Of a stretch of DNA of 14,169 nt, positions 1-8,740 are shown in pieces; position 1 is the stretch's first letter, and every line of letters begins with the position of its first letter. A program made the position numbers and the translations under genes. Origin of the DNA: an uncultured Eubacteriales bacterium (GTDB lineage: Bacteria; Bacillota_A; Clostridia; Oscillospirales; Oscillospiraceae); NCBI GenBank assembly GCA_949451265.1, contig CASTQR010000026.1, forward strand, positions 1 to 14,169, given 5' to 3'. The notes beneath the pieces were generated by a model, which saw only the letters and a list, made by a program, of their open reading frames with translations, did no database searches and had not been told where the DNA came from.

Positions 1-491
1 GGGTGGTGATCCCCAAGGAGATCCGGCGCACCATGCGCATACGCGAGGGCGACCCCTTGGAGATTTACACGGACCGTGAGGGCGGCGTCATTTTCAAAAA
101 ATACTCTCAATTGGGCGACGTGTCCGACTTCGCAGCCCAACTCTGCGACACCATCAGCCGGGTGGCGGGCTTGCCCGCCGTGATCACCGACCGGGACAGC
201 GTCATTGCCGCCGGAGGCATGCCCCGCAGGGAGGTGGTGGACAAGCGCGTCTCCCCTCAGGTGGAGCAGGTGATGGAGGAGCGCCGCAGTGTCCAGACCG
301 ACCAGCCCATGCCCCTGTGCGACGGTGGGGAGAAGTACCGGGTGCTTATCGCCGTGCCCATCCTGTCCGAGGGGGATGTGCTGGGCTGCGTGGCCTTTGT
401 GTCCGACGGGGACGCCCCCGCCCTAGGCGAGGTGGAGCTGAAGCTGGCCCAGACGGTGGCCGGCTTTCTGGGCCGCCATATGGAGAGCTGA
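1..491 (+). CDS. spoVT: Stage V sporulation protein T (SpoVT), 5'-truncated by window edge
   Basis: SpoVT is a transcription factor of the forespore in endospore formers; it modulates sigma-G-dependent genes and spore coat and germination properties. The visible 162 residues start inside the AbrB-type swapped-hairpin DNA-binding domain: VVIPKEIRRTMRIREGDPLEI is followed by a short segment ending in VIFKKYS, nearly the textbook SpoVT sequence. From about residue 40 to the end there is a GAF-like sensor domain ending in AGFLGRHMES. The B. subtilis protein is about 178 residues, so only some 15 N-terminal residues are missing; bases 1-2 finish a preceding codon, and the GTG at position 3 is an internal Val rather than the start. 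The stop is TGA at 489-491, followed closely by a terminator. Family assignment is firm; the ligand of the GAF domain is unknown. Confidence 0.93.
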   Translation, partial: VVIPKEIRRTMRIREGDPLEIYTDREGGVIFKKYSQLGDVSDFAAQLCDTISRVAGLPAVITDRDSVIAAGGMPRREVVDKRVSPQVEQVMEERRSVQTDQPMPLCDGGEKYRVLIAVPILSEGDVLGCVAFVSDGDAPALGEVELKLAQTVAGFLGRHMES

Positions 492-514
492 ACTGATCCG
501 GCCCGCATGACCGC

Positions 515-563
515 AAAAACTCCCGTGCCCCGGTGGGTGCGGGAGTTTTTGATTGCCTTTTTT
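515..563 (+). terminator. Rho-independent terminator after spoVT
   Basis: The inverted repeat AAAAACTCCCG (515-525) / CGGGAGTTTTT (540-550) has a 14-base loop. The right arm ends in five T and a second T-run follows at 558-563. It sits 24 bases after the spoVT stop and before the promoter of the GH2 gene. Confidence 0.8.
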
Positions 564-581
564 CCCGGGAAATGGTATGAT
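553..581 (+). promoter_or_regulatory. Probable sigma-A promoter of the GH2 gene, with internal palindrome
   Basis: TTGCCT (553-558), 17 bases, then TATGAT (576-581) preceded by TGG, which makes an extended -10. The spacer contains a perfect 12-base palindrome, TTTCCCGGGAAA (561-572), that could be a repressor operator. The -35 match is only moderate and overlaps the tail of the upstream terminator. Assignment is from sequence only. Confidence 0.5.
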
Positions 582-619
582 GAAAGCGATCTAATATTTG
601 TGATAAAGGGAGCGAGACG

Positions 620-2293
620 ATGGAACACAGTGGTTGGGAGCGGTACTACCCCCGCCCGCAGCTCCGGCGGGACAGCTTTTTCCCCCTGAACCGAGGCTGG
701 ACGCTGAACGGAAGGCCCATCCAAACGCCTTGGCCGCCCCAGGCCCCGCTGTCCGTTTGGCAGGGAACGGCGGGGGATGTGCTGTGGTATGAGACGGCGT
801 TCACCCTCCCGGAGGGCTTCGCCCCCAAGGACTATCGGGTGCTGCTCCACTTCGGGGCGGTGGACCAGGTGGCGGAGGTCATAGTCAACGGCGTTTCCCT
901 GACGCGCCACGAGGGGGGGTATCTGCCCTTCTCTGCGGATGTCACCGCCGCCCTGCGCCCGGGGGAGAACCGGCTGGAGGTGAAGGCCGTGGACGCCCTC
1001 AGCCACGACTACCCTTACGGAAAGCAGCACAAGCGCCCCCACGGCATGTGGTACACCCCCGTGTCCGGTATCTGGCAACCGGTTTGGCTGGAGGCCGTCC
1101 CGGACAAGGGCGCGGTGCGCTCTGTGCGCCTCACTCCGGACCTGACCGGCGTCACCGTGGAGGTGGACGCGGGCGGGGCGGAGTACAATTTGGCCGTCCC
1201 GCTGGGAAGCGGAAAAGTGCTTACCGCCGCCGGGAAGGACAGCCCCCTCCGCCTGGAGGTGCCCGAGCCCCATCTGTGGGAGCCGGACGACCCCTACTTA
1301 TATCCCATGACCATTGCCACCGCCACCGATCGGGTGGAGAGCTACTTCGCCCTGCGCACCGTGACCACCAGGGAGACCGGCGGCCACACCCGCCTGTGCC
1401 TCAACGGCAAGCCCATCTTCCTCCACGGCGTGCTGGACCAGGGGTATTTCCGGGACGGCCTGTTTCTGCCCAGGAACCCGGAGGAATACGACGCGGATGT
1501 GATGCGGATGAAGGAGCTGGGCTTCAACACCCTGCGCAAGCATATCAAGGTGGAGCCGGAGGCGTTCTATTACGCCTGCGACCGCTTGGGTATGCTGGTG
1601 GTGCAGGACATGGTGAACTCAGGGGAGTACCGCTATGTCCGGGATACCGTTCTGCCCACCCTGGGGTACAAAAAGCGCGGCGACCTGAGGAGCGGCGGCA
1701 GCGAGCAGCGCAAGGCGTTTTTTGAGCGCCACTGCCTGGACACCGTCGCCCACCTGAACAACCACCCCTGCATCATCGGCTGGACCATTTTCAACGAGGG
1801 CTGGGGACAGTATGACTCCGACCGCATTTACCGCCTGCTCAAGCCCGCCGACCCCACCCGGTTCTTTATGACCACCTCCGGCTGGTTTGCCCAGCGGGAG
1901 AGCGACGTGCAGAGCGAGCACGTTTATTTCAACAGCCGGGTGCTGGAAGGGACAAAGCCGGGGAGGTTTTTGTTCCTCAGCGAGTGCGGCGGCTTCTCCC
2001 GCCGCATCGAGGGCCACGTCACCCGGGAGCGCAAAAATTACGGCTACGGCGAGCAGTGCCGGACGGAGTTGGACCTGGAGCTTCGCATCCGCGGGCTGTA
2101 TGACGATATGGTGTTGCCCTCCATCCCCAACGGCCTATGCGGGTGCATTTACACCCAGCTCAGCGACGTGGAGGGGGAGACCAACGGCCTGTATACCTAC
2201 GACCGCCAGGTGCGCAAGGTCCGGCCGGAGGCCATGCGGGAGATCGCCGCCGATGTGAGGCGGGCGCTGGAGCAGGTGGCTGGAAACGGTTGA
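620..2293 (+). CDS. Glycoside hydrolase family 2 protein (beta-galactosidase/beta-glucuronidase type)
   Basis: A retaining exo-glycosidase of family GH2, expected to remove a terminal beta-linked sugar; the exact sugar cannot be read from the sequence. Domains in order: N-terminal jelly-roll sugar-binding domain (about 1-165, with WYETAFTLP and VIVNGVSLTRHEGGYLPF), immunoglobulin-like sandwich (about 166-255) and TIM barrel from about 262 (LNGKPIFLHGVLDQGYF). The acid/base Glu is E393 in WTIFNEGWGQYD and the nucleophile is probably E455 in FLSECGGF. The C-terminus carries YTQLSDVEGETNGLYTYDR, characteristic of a Firmicute GH2 subgroup. At 557 residues it is much shorter than LacZ and near the short end of the family; no signal peptide is seen, so it should act in the cytoplasm on imported sugars. 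ATG 620 follows AAAGGGAG (605-612) by 7 bases. It stands alone, with no transporter or regulator next to it. Fold and catalytic class are firm; specificity is open. Confidence 0.9.
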   Translation: MEHSGWERYYPRPQLRRDSFFPLNRGWTLNGRPIQTPWPPQAPLSVWQGTAGDVLWYETAFTLPEGFAPKDYRVLLHFGAVDQVAEVIVNGVSLTRHEGGYLPFSADVTAALRPGENRLEVKAVDALSHDYPYGKQHKRPHGMWYTPVSGIWQPVWLEAVPDKGAVRSVRLTPDLTGVTVEVDAGGAEYNLAVPLGSGKVLTAAGKDSPLRLEVPEPHLWEPDDPYLYPMTIATATDRVESYFALRTVTTRETGGHTRLCLNGKPIFLHGVLDQGYFRDGLFLPRNPEEYDADVMRMKELGFNTLRKHIKVEPEAFYYACDRLGMLVVQDMVNSGEYRYVRDTVLPTLGYKKRGDLRSGGSEQRKAFFERHCLDTVAHLNNHPCIIGWTIFNEGWGQYDSDRIYRLLKPADPTRFFMTTSGWFAQRESDVQSEHVYFNSRVLEGTKPGRFLFLSECGGFSRRIEGHVTRERKNYGYGEQCRTELDLELRIRGLYDDMVLPSIPNGLCGCIYTQLSDVEGETNGLYTYDRQVRKVRPEAMREIAADVRRALEQVAGNG

Positions 2294-2317
2294 CACCGGG
2301 GAAAAAAGTGCTATACT
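2290..2317 (+). promoter_or_regulatory. Sigma-A promoter of ferritin gene
   Basis: Exact -35 TTGACA (2290-2295), 16 bases, then TATACT (2312-2317) preceded by TGC (extended -10). The -35 box overlaps the TGA stop of the GH2 gene (2291-2293), so the two genes have separate promoters despite their closeness. No obvious Fur or PerR box is seen. Confidence 0.75.
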
Positions 2318-2371
2318 TTTCCAATGAAAGCGCCGCACGACGCAATTATATGAATAGGAGTGTTTTCGATT

Positions 2372-2881
2372 ATGGATAAGAAAGTCGCCGAACTGCTGAA
2401 CGACCAGATCAACAAGGAGTTTTACTCCGCCTACTTATACCTGGACATGGCCAATTTCTACAGCGCCAAGGGACTGGACGGCTTCGCCAACTGGTACGAG
2501 ATCCAGGCCAAAGAGGAGCAGGACCACGCCATGCTTATGTACAAGTACCTGCACAACAACGACCAGGCGGTCACCCTGAACGCCGTGGCCAAGCCGGATA
2601 AGGAGTATCAGGAGCTGATGGACCCCTTGAAGGCCGCCCACGCCCATGAGCAGTATGTTACCGGCCTCATCAACGTCATCTACGCCGCCGCCCAGGAGGT
2701 CAACGACTTCCGCACGGTGCAGTTCCTGGACTGGTTCGTCAAGGAGCAGGGCGAGGAGGAGAAGAATTCCTCCGACATGATCCGCAAGATGGAGCTGTTT
2801 GGCGACGATGCCAAGGCCCTGTATATGCTCAACAGCGAGCTGGCTGGCCGCACCTATTCCGCGCCGTCCCTCCAGATCTGA
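2372..2881 (+). CDS. ftnA: Ferritin (non-heme, bacterial FtnA type)
   Basis: A 24-mer iron-storage protein that oxidises Fe(II) at a di-iron ferroxidase centre and stores ferric mineral in the cytoplasm; in anaerobes it also protects against oxygen exposure. The 169-residue chain is the usual FtnA length and aligns throughout. Ferroxidase ligands are present: E16 (NKEFYSAYLYL), E49 and H52 (AKEEQDHAM), E93 (HAHEQY), and Q126 with E129 in WFVKEQGEEEK, whose E125 and E129 also match the third iron site of FtnA. No Met heme ligand of bacterioferritin type is evident. ATG 2372 is chosen because AGGAG (2356-2360) lies 11 bases upstream; the in-frame GTG at 2360 overlaps that site and adds four non-conserved residues. 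It has its own strong promoter and ends before a bidirectional terminator. The symbol is by similarity. Confidence 0.94.
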   Translation: MDKKVAELLNDQINKEFYSAYLYLDMANFYSAKGLDGFANWYEIQAKEEQDHAMLMYKYLHNNDQAVTLNAVAKPDKEYQELMDPLKAAHAHEQYVTGLINVIYAAAQEVNDFRTVQFLDWFVKEQGEEEKNSSDMIRKMELFGDDAKALYMLNSELAGRTYSAPSLQI

Positions 2882-2925
2882 GCGCGGAGCCGCCGCGAGC
2901 AGGCGAAGCGTGACGACAGCCCACA

Positions 2926-2961
2926 AAAGGCCCGGCCCCGTATCTACGGGGCCGGGCCTTT
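2926..2961. terminator. Bidirectional terminator between ferritin and the LytM gene
   Basis: A perfect 15-base stem, AAAGGCCCGGCCCCG (2926-2940) / CGGGGCCGGGCCTTT (2947-2961), with loop TATCTA. A-rich bases on the left and T on the right let it serve both the plus-strand ferritin gene and the convergent minus-strand gene ending at 3022. The T-tract is short, but the stem is very GC-rich. Confidence 0.8.
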
Positions 2962-3021
2962 GCGGCTTCGGGAAGAGGGTGTTTGGCGTGAAACAAGTGC
3001 TTGATTCCTGAGAGAAGCGTC

Positions 3022-3789
3022 TTACTGCTCCGGCAGATAGCCGGCGGGGTCCACGGGGTTGCCATCCTGGTACATGGCGAAGTGGAGATGGGCGGCCTGA
3101 CTGCCCTCTGCGGCGGCGGTGGTGCCCACGGAGCCGATTACCGTGCCGGTGGACACCTCATCCCCCACCTTCACGGTGGGCACGGAGGCCAAGTTGGCGT
3201 ACTGGCTCACCAGGTCGTTCCCGTGGTCGATTTCCACCACGGTGCCCATCAGGTCGTCCTGGTATACCGCCTTCACCGTGCCGTCGGTCGCAGCCAGCAC
3301 CTGGGTGCCCAGGGCGGCGGCGATGTCCAGGCCGCTGTGGACGCGCCAGTCGCCCATAGTCTCGCTATAGACCAGGGTCTCCACGGCGTATCCGGCCGAT
3401 ACCGCGCCCTTCACCGGCCAGGTAAAGACCAGGGCCGCAGGGGCCTGGGACGGTTCCGGGGAGGCAGCGGGCGCTTCGGAGAGGGCGGCGGAAGGGGCGG
3501 GGGACGCGGTGACGGCCGGGGGCGCGGTGATCTGGGCGGACCCGGCGGCGGGGGGGTCGGAGGGCTTGACGGATGGGCGTGCCGACGGGGCGGCGGAGGG
3601 CGTGTCCCAGATGGCGGCGGAGCCGGACACCGGCTGGTCCAGTGTGCTGTCCAGCCCGTCGCGCACGCCCTGGACCAGGTAGTAGCCAGACAGGGCGATG
3701 GCGGCCACGCAGATGAGTACCACAAGATAGAAACCCTTTCCCGAGATGAAATCGCCTAACTTTTCGATCCATGTTCGTTTGTTGTTCAT
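3022..3789 (-). CDS. Membrane-anchored M23/LytM endopeptidase, SpoIIQ-like
   Basis: A peptidoglycan endopeptidase-type protein of the LytM fold. Order: short cytoplasmic N-terminus (1-19), one transmembrane helix (about 20-40, FYLVVLICVAAIALSGYYLV), a Pro/Ala/Ser-rich linker (about 62-118) and a C-terminal M23 domain (about 122-252). All zinc and catalytic residues are present: H151 and D155 in VHSGLDI, H234 and H236 in AHLHFAM. A single-pass LytM protein of 255 residues in a spore former matches SpoIIQ, the forespore-side partner of SpoIIIAH in the engulfment channel; many clostridial SpoIIQ proteins keep an intact active site, whereas B. subtilis SpoIIQ is degenerate. A vegetative wall hydrolase is the alternative. 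ATG 3789 is preceded on the minus strand by GGAGGTG (3795-3801) at 5 bases. It is divergent from recG and convergent with ferritin. M23 assignment is firm; SpoIIQ identity is inference. Confidence 0.88.
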   Translation of the reverse strand: MNNKRTWIEKLGDFISGKGFYLVVLICVAAIALSGYYLVQGVRDGLDSTLDQPVSGSAAIWDTPSAAPSARPSVKPSDPPAAGSAQITAPPAVTASPAPSAALSEAPAASPEPSQAPAALVFTWPVKGAVSAGYAVETLVYSETMGDWRVHSGLDIAAALGTQVLAATDGTVKAVYQDDLMGTVVEIDHGNDLVSQYANLASVPTVKVGDEVSTGTVIGSVGTTAAAEGSQAAHLHFAMYQDGNPVDPAGYLPEQ

Positions 3790-3829
3790 AACAACACCTC
3801 CGGCCCTATTGTGGACGGGGACGTTACAA

Positions 3830-3838
3830 TTTATACCA
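3830..3838 (-). promoter_or_regulatory. Possible extended -10 for the LytM gene
   Basis: On the minus strand TGGTATAAA reads at 3838-3830, an extended -10 about 40 bases from the start codon. No good sigma-A -35 is visible 17 bases upstream. GGTATAAATT partly resembles a sigma-F -10 but lacks a matching -35. Tentative. Confidence 0.3.
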
Positions 3839-3865
3839 GTTCAGAAGGGAAAAATCCCCTGGGGA

Positions 3866-3895
3866 TTGTTTTCGACGGGGAAGATGTGGTACACT
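3866..3895 (+). promoter_or_regulatory. Possible recG promoter with overlapping dyad
   Basis: TTGTTT (3866-3871), 18 bases, then TACACT (3890-3895), 45 bases before recG. The perfect dyad AATCCCC-T-GGGGATT (3853-3867) abuts and slightly overlaps the -35, in the shared region between the two divergent genes. The hexamers are mediocre. Confidence 0.4.
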
Positions 3896-3940
3896 AGGTA
3901 AAAAATACGGCTTGCCACAATGGCGAGGAGGTGAAAAACC

Positions 3941-6028
<2,088 letters not shown>

Positions 6029-6073
6029 CCGATATGACAGAAAAAGGCGGAGAGACCGCCGCAAGGAGCGTGG

Positions 6074-8650
6074 ATGATGAAGCGGCTGACCATTGGGATG
6101 CTGGCCCATGTGGACTCAGGCAAGACCACCCTGTCCGAGGCCATGCTATACCTGTCCGGCGGCGTGCGGAAGCTGGGGCGGGTGGACCACGGCAACGCGT
6201 TTTTGGATACCGACCAGCAGGAGCGGGAGCGGGGCATCACCATCTTCTCCAAGCAGGCGCGTCTGAACTGGAAGGACTGTGAAGTTACATTACTTGACAC
6301 GCCCGGCCATGTGGACTTCTCCGCCGAGATGGAGCGGGCGGTGCAGGTGCTGGACTACGCGGTGCTGCTCGTCAGCGGCGCGGACGGGGTGCAGGGCCAC
6401 ACCGAGACGCTTTGGAGGCTGCTGGAGCGCCACCGGGTGCCCGCCTTCCTGTTCATCAACAAAATGGACCAGCCGGACACTGACCGGGACAAGCTGCTGG
6501 CCCAGCTACGGGAGCGGCTGGGCGACGGCTGCGCCGATTTCTCCGGGCTGCGGGGGGAATTACTGGAACAGGCGGCGATGTGTGACGAGGAGTTGATGGA
6601 ACGCTACCTGGAGGCCGGGGAACTGTCCGACGGGGACCTGGCCGCCCTCATTGTGGAACGGAAGCTGTTTCCCTGCTTCTTCGGTTCGGCGCTGAAGGTG
6701 GAGGGGGTGGAGGAACTGCTGGACGGCCTGGACCGCTATACCCTGGAGCCGGACTGGCCGGAACAGTTTGCCGCCCGTGTGTTCAAAATTTCCAGGGACG
6801 AGAAGGGGGAGCGGCTCACCTGGCTGAAGGTCACCGGCGGCGTTTTAAAGGTCCGGGACCCGGTGAAGGGTCCGGACTGGGAGGAGAAAGCCACCCAGCT
6901 TCGGCTGTACTCCGGCGCGAAATTCACCCCGGCGGAGGAGGCCCCGGCGGGGACGGTATGCGCCGTCACCGGCCTGAGCCGGACCCGGGCGGGCCAGGGC
7001 CTGGGCGGGGAGGAGGATTGGACGGGTCCGGAGCTGGAGCCGGTGCTGGCCTATCAGGTGTTGCCCCCCGCCGGGGGCGACGCGCGCACCCTGCTGAGCC
7101 AATTACGGACGCTGGAGGAGGAGGACCCCCAGCTCCGGGTGGGGTGGAACGAGAGGCTGGGGGAGATCCGGGTTCACCTGATGGGAGAGGTGCAGTTGGA
7201 GGTCTTGTCCCAATTGATGGAGCGGCGGTTCGGGGCGCAGGTGGCCTTCGGGCCGGGGCGTATCGTCTACCTGGAGACCATCGCCGCCCCAGCGGAGGGG
7301 GTGGGCCACTTCGAGCCCTTGCGGCACTACGCCGAGGTCCACCTGCTGCTGGAACCCCTGGAGCGGGGGGCGGGGCTGGTGCTGGACACCGCCTGCTCCG
7401 AAAACGTGCTGGACCGCAACTGGCAACGGCTGGTGCTCACCCACCTGATGGAGAAGGCCCATGTGGGTGTGCTCACCGGCTCGCCCATCACCGATATGAA
7501 GATCACCCTGCTGACGGGTCGGGCCCACCTCAAACACACGGAGGGGGGCGATTTCCGCCAGGCCACCTACCGGGCGGTGCGGCAGGGGCTGATGTGCGCC
7601 AAAAGCGTGCTGCTGGAGCCCTGGTATGCCTTCCGGCTGGAGGTGCCCACAGGCAGCGTGGGCCGGGCCATGACCGACCTCCAGCGCATGGGCGCTGAAT
7701 TCCAATCGCCGCAGCCGGGGGCGGGGGATACGTCCGTCCTCACCGGCAGCGTTCCGGTGTCCGAGGTGGGAGGCTACTGGACGCAGGTGGCGGCCTACAC
7801 CGGGGGGAGGGGCCGCTTCTCCTGCGCGGTGGAGGGTTACCGGTCCTGCCACAACGCCGAGGCAGTCGTTGCGGCGTCTGGCTACGACCCGGACCGGGAC
7901 GTGGACAACCCTGCCGGGTCGGTGTTCTGCGCCCACGGGGCAGGCTTCAACGTGCCCTGGGACCAGGTGCAGGAGCACATGCACATGGACAGCGGCTGGC
8001 GGCCCGCTGGGGAGCGGCCCGCCTTGCAGAAGGAGGCCCCGGCGCGCCGGGAACCTGCCATGAGCTACGAGTCCCGGGCGGCGCTGGACAAGGAGTTGGA
8101 GGCCATCTTTGAGCGGGCCTACGGCCCGGTGAGGCCCCACGCCTTCCGCCCCGCTCCCAAGGTTTCCCCCGCCCCCAAGCCCAAGCCCTGGAAGGGGTTG
8201 AAAGTCCGGGACGGGGAGGACTACCTGCTGGTGGACGGCTACAACATCATCCACGCCTGGGACAGCCTGCGGGCCGTCGCACGGGAGGACCTGGACGGCG
8301 CCCGGGCGCGGCTCATCGACCGCCTGCGCAACTACCAGGGGTGGAAGAAGTGTAAGGTCATCGTGGTGTTCGACGCCTATAAGGTAAAAGGGAACCCCGG
8401 CTCGGTAGAGAAGGCGGGGGAGGTGTACGTGGTGTACACCAAAGAGGCGGAGACGGCGGACATGTATATCGAAAGGACCACCTACGCCTTGGCGAAGGAG
8501 CGCCGGGAGCACCGGGTGCGGGTGGCCACCTCCGACGGCCTGGAGCAGATGATTATCCTGGGCCATGGGGCGGTACGGATGCCCGCCGCCGAGCTGGAAT
8601 TCGAGCTGAATCAGGTGGAGGCGGATATACGCCGGGCCATCGGAGGTTAA
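6074..8650 (+). CDS. TetM/EF-G-like translational GTPase fused to a C-terminal YacP/Rae1-type NYN endoribonuclease domain
   Basis: A two-part protein of 858 residues. The first about 637 residues have the full length of ribosomal protection proteins (TetM about 639): G1 AHVDSGKT (11-18), G2 RGITI (53-57), G3 DTPGH (75-79), G4 NKMD (129-132) and G5 GSA (204-206), then EF-G-like domains II-V ending with FCAHGAGFNVPWDQVQEHMH. After a helical stretch (about 650-685) and a Pro/Lys-rich linker (about 686-713) comes a NYN/PIN-like domain (717-858) of the YacP family: LLVDGYNIIHAW (D721, N724), VVFDAYKV (D767), KEAETADMYIE (E793, D796) and VATSDGLEQ (D821). B. subtilis YacP is Rae1, which cleaves mRNA in the ribosomal A site. 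The parts are in one frame with no frameshift. AAGGAG (6063-6068) is 5 bases before ATG 6074 and 8 before ATG 6077; the second fits family starts better. Likely co-transcribed with recG. Inferred role: ribosome-guided mRNA cleavage or rescue; drug resistance is not supported. Confidence 0.9.
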   Translation: MMKRLTIGMLAHVDSGKTTLSEAMLYLSGGVRKLGRVDHGNAFLDTDQQERERGITIFSKQARLNWKDCEVTLLDTPGHVDFSAEMERAVQVLDYAVLLVSGADGVQGHTETLWRLLERHRVPAFLFINKMDQPDTDRDKLLAQLRERLGDGCADFSGLRGELLEQAAMCDEELMERYLEAGELSDGDLAALIVERKLFPCFFGSALKVEGVEELLDGLDRYTLEPDWPEQFAARVFKISRDEKGERLTWLKVTGGVLKVRDPVKGPDWEEKATQLRLYSGAKFTPAEEAPAGTVCAVTGLSRTRAGQGLGGEEDWTGPELEPVLAYQVLPPAGGDARTLLSQLRTLEEEDPQLRVGWNERLGEIRVHLMGEVQLEVLSQLMERRFGAQVAFGPGRIVYLETIAAPAEGVGHFEPLRHYAEVHLLLEPLERGAGLVLDTACSENVLDRNWQRLVLTHLMEKAHVGVLTGSPITDMKITLLTGRAHLKHTEGGDFRQATYRAVRQGLMCAKSVLLEPWYAFRLEVPTGSVGRAMTDLQRMGAEFQSPQPGAGDTSVLTGSVPVSEVGGYWTQVAAYTGGRGRFSCAVEGYRSCHNAEAVVAASGYDPDRDVDNPAGSVFCAHGAGFNVPWDQVQEHMHMDSGWRPAGERPALQKEAPARREPAMSYESRAALDKELEAIFERAYGPVRPHAFRPAPKVSPAPKPKPWKGLKVRDGEDYLLVDGYNIIHAWDSLRAVAREDLDGARARLIDRLRNYQGWKKCKVIVVFDAYKVKGNPGSVEKAGEVYVVYTKEAETADMYIERTTYALAKERREHRVRVATSDGLEQMIILGHGAVRMPAAELEFELNQVEADIRRAIGG

Positions 8651-8676
8651 ACGGCCTGTCAAACAGGGCCTGCCGC

Positions 8677-8705
8677 TTGACAAACATGGGAATTGATTGT
8701 ACAAT
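8677..8705 (+). promoter_or_regulatory. Sigma-A promoter of nagBA with overlapping palindrome
   Basis: Exact -35 TTGACA (8677-8682), 17 bases, TACAAT (8700-8705). The -10 lies within a perfect 10-base palindrome, ATTGTACAAT (8696-8705), and the -35 pairs with an upstream inverted copy, TGTCAA (8657-8662). Either could be an operator. No match to the GntR-type NagR/YvoA site or a cre box is recognised. Confidence 0.75.
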
Positions 8706-8740
8706 TTAACCTGCAATAATCATTTCAGAGGTGTGTCGAT

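Noticed and set aside
507..689. Small plus-strand ORF of 60 codons between spoVT and the GH2 gene
   Set aside because: It reads through the terminator and the promoter and into the GH2 start, with no ribosome site.
3001..3759. Gly-rich 252-codon frame antisense to the LytM gene
   Set aside because: The glycine runs are the complement of the Pro/Ala/Ser linker codons of the LytM protein; not a real gene.
6074..8650. Calling the GTPase a tetracycline-resistance gene (tetM/tetO)
   Set aside because: The GTPase core is only family-level similar, there is no mobile-element context, the base composition matches its neighbours, and the protein carries an extra nuclease domain. A chromosomal housekeeping or rescue role is more likely.
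8653..8670. Hairpin GGCCTGT/ACAGGGCC as terminator of the fusion gene
   Set aside because: The stem is short with a bulge and no T-run follows. It overlaps the TGTCAA arm of the nagB promoter region, so I do not call it a terminator.
7103..8716. Long open frame (537 codons) on the minus strand
   Set aside because: It lies antisense to the GTPase-nuclease fusion, is rich in His, Pro, Gly and Arg, and has no family resemblance or ribosome site. It is a GC-rich shadow of the real gene.
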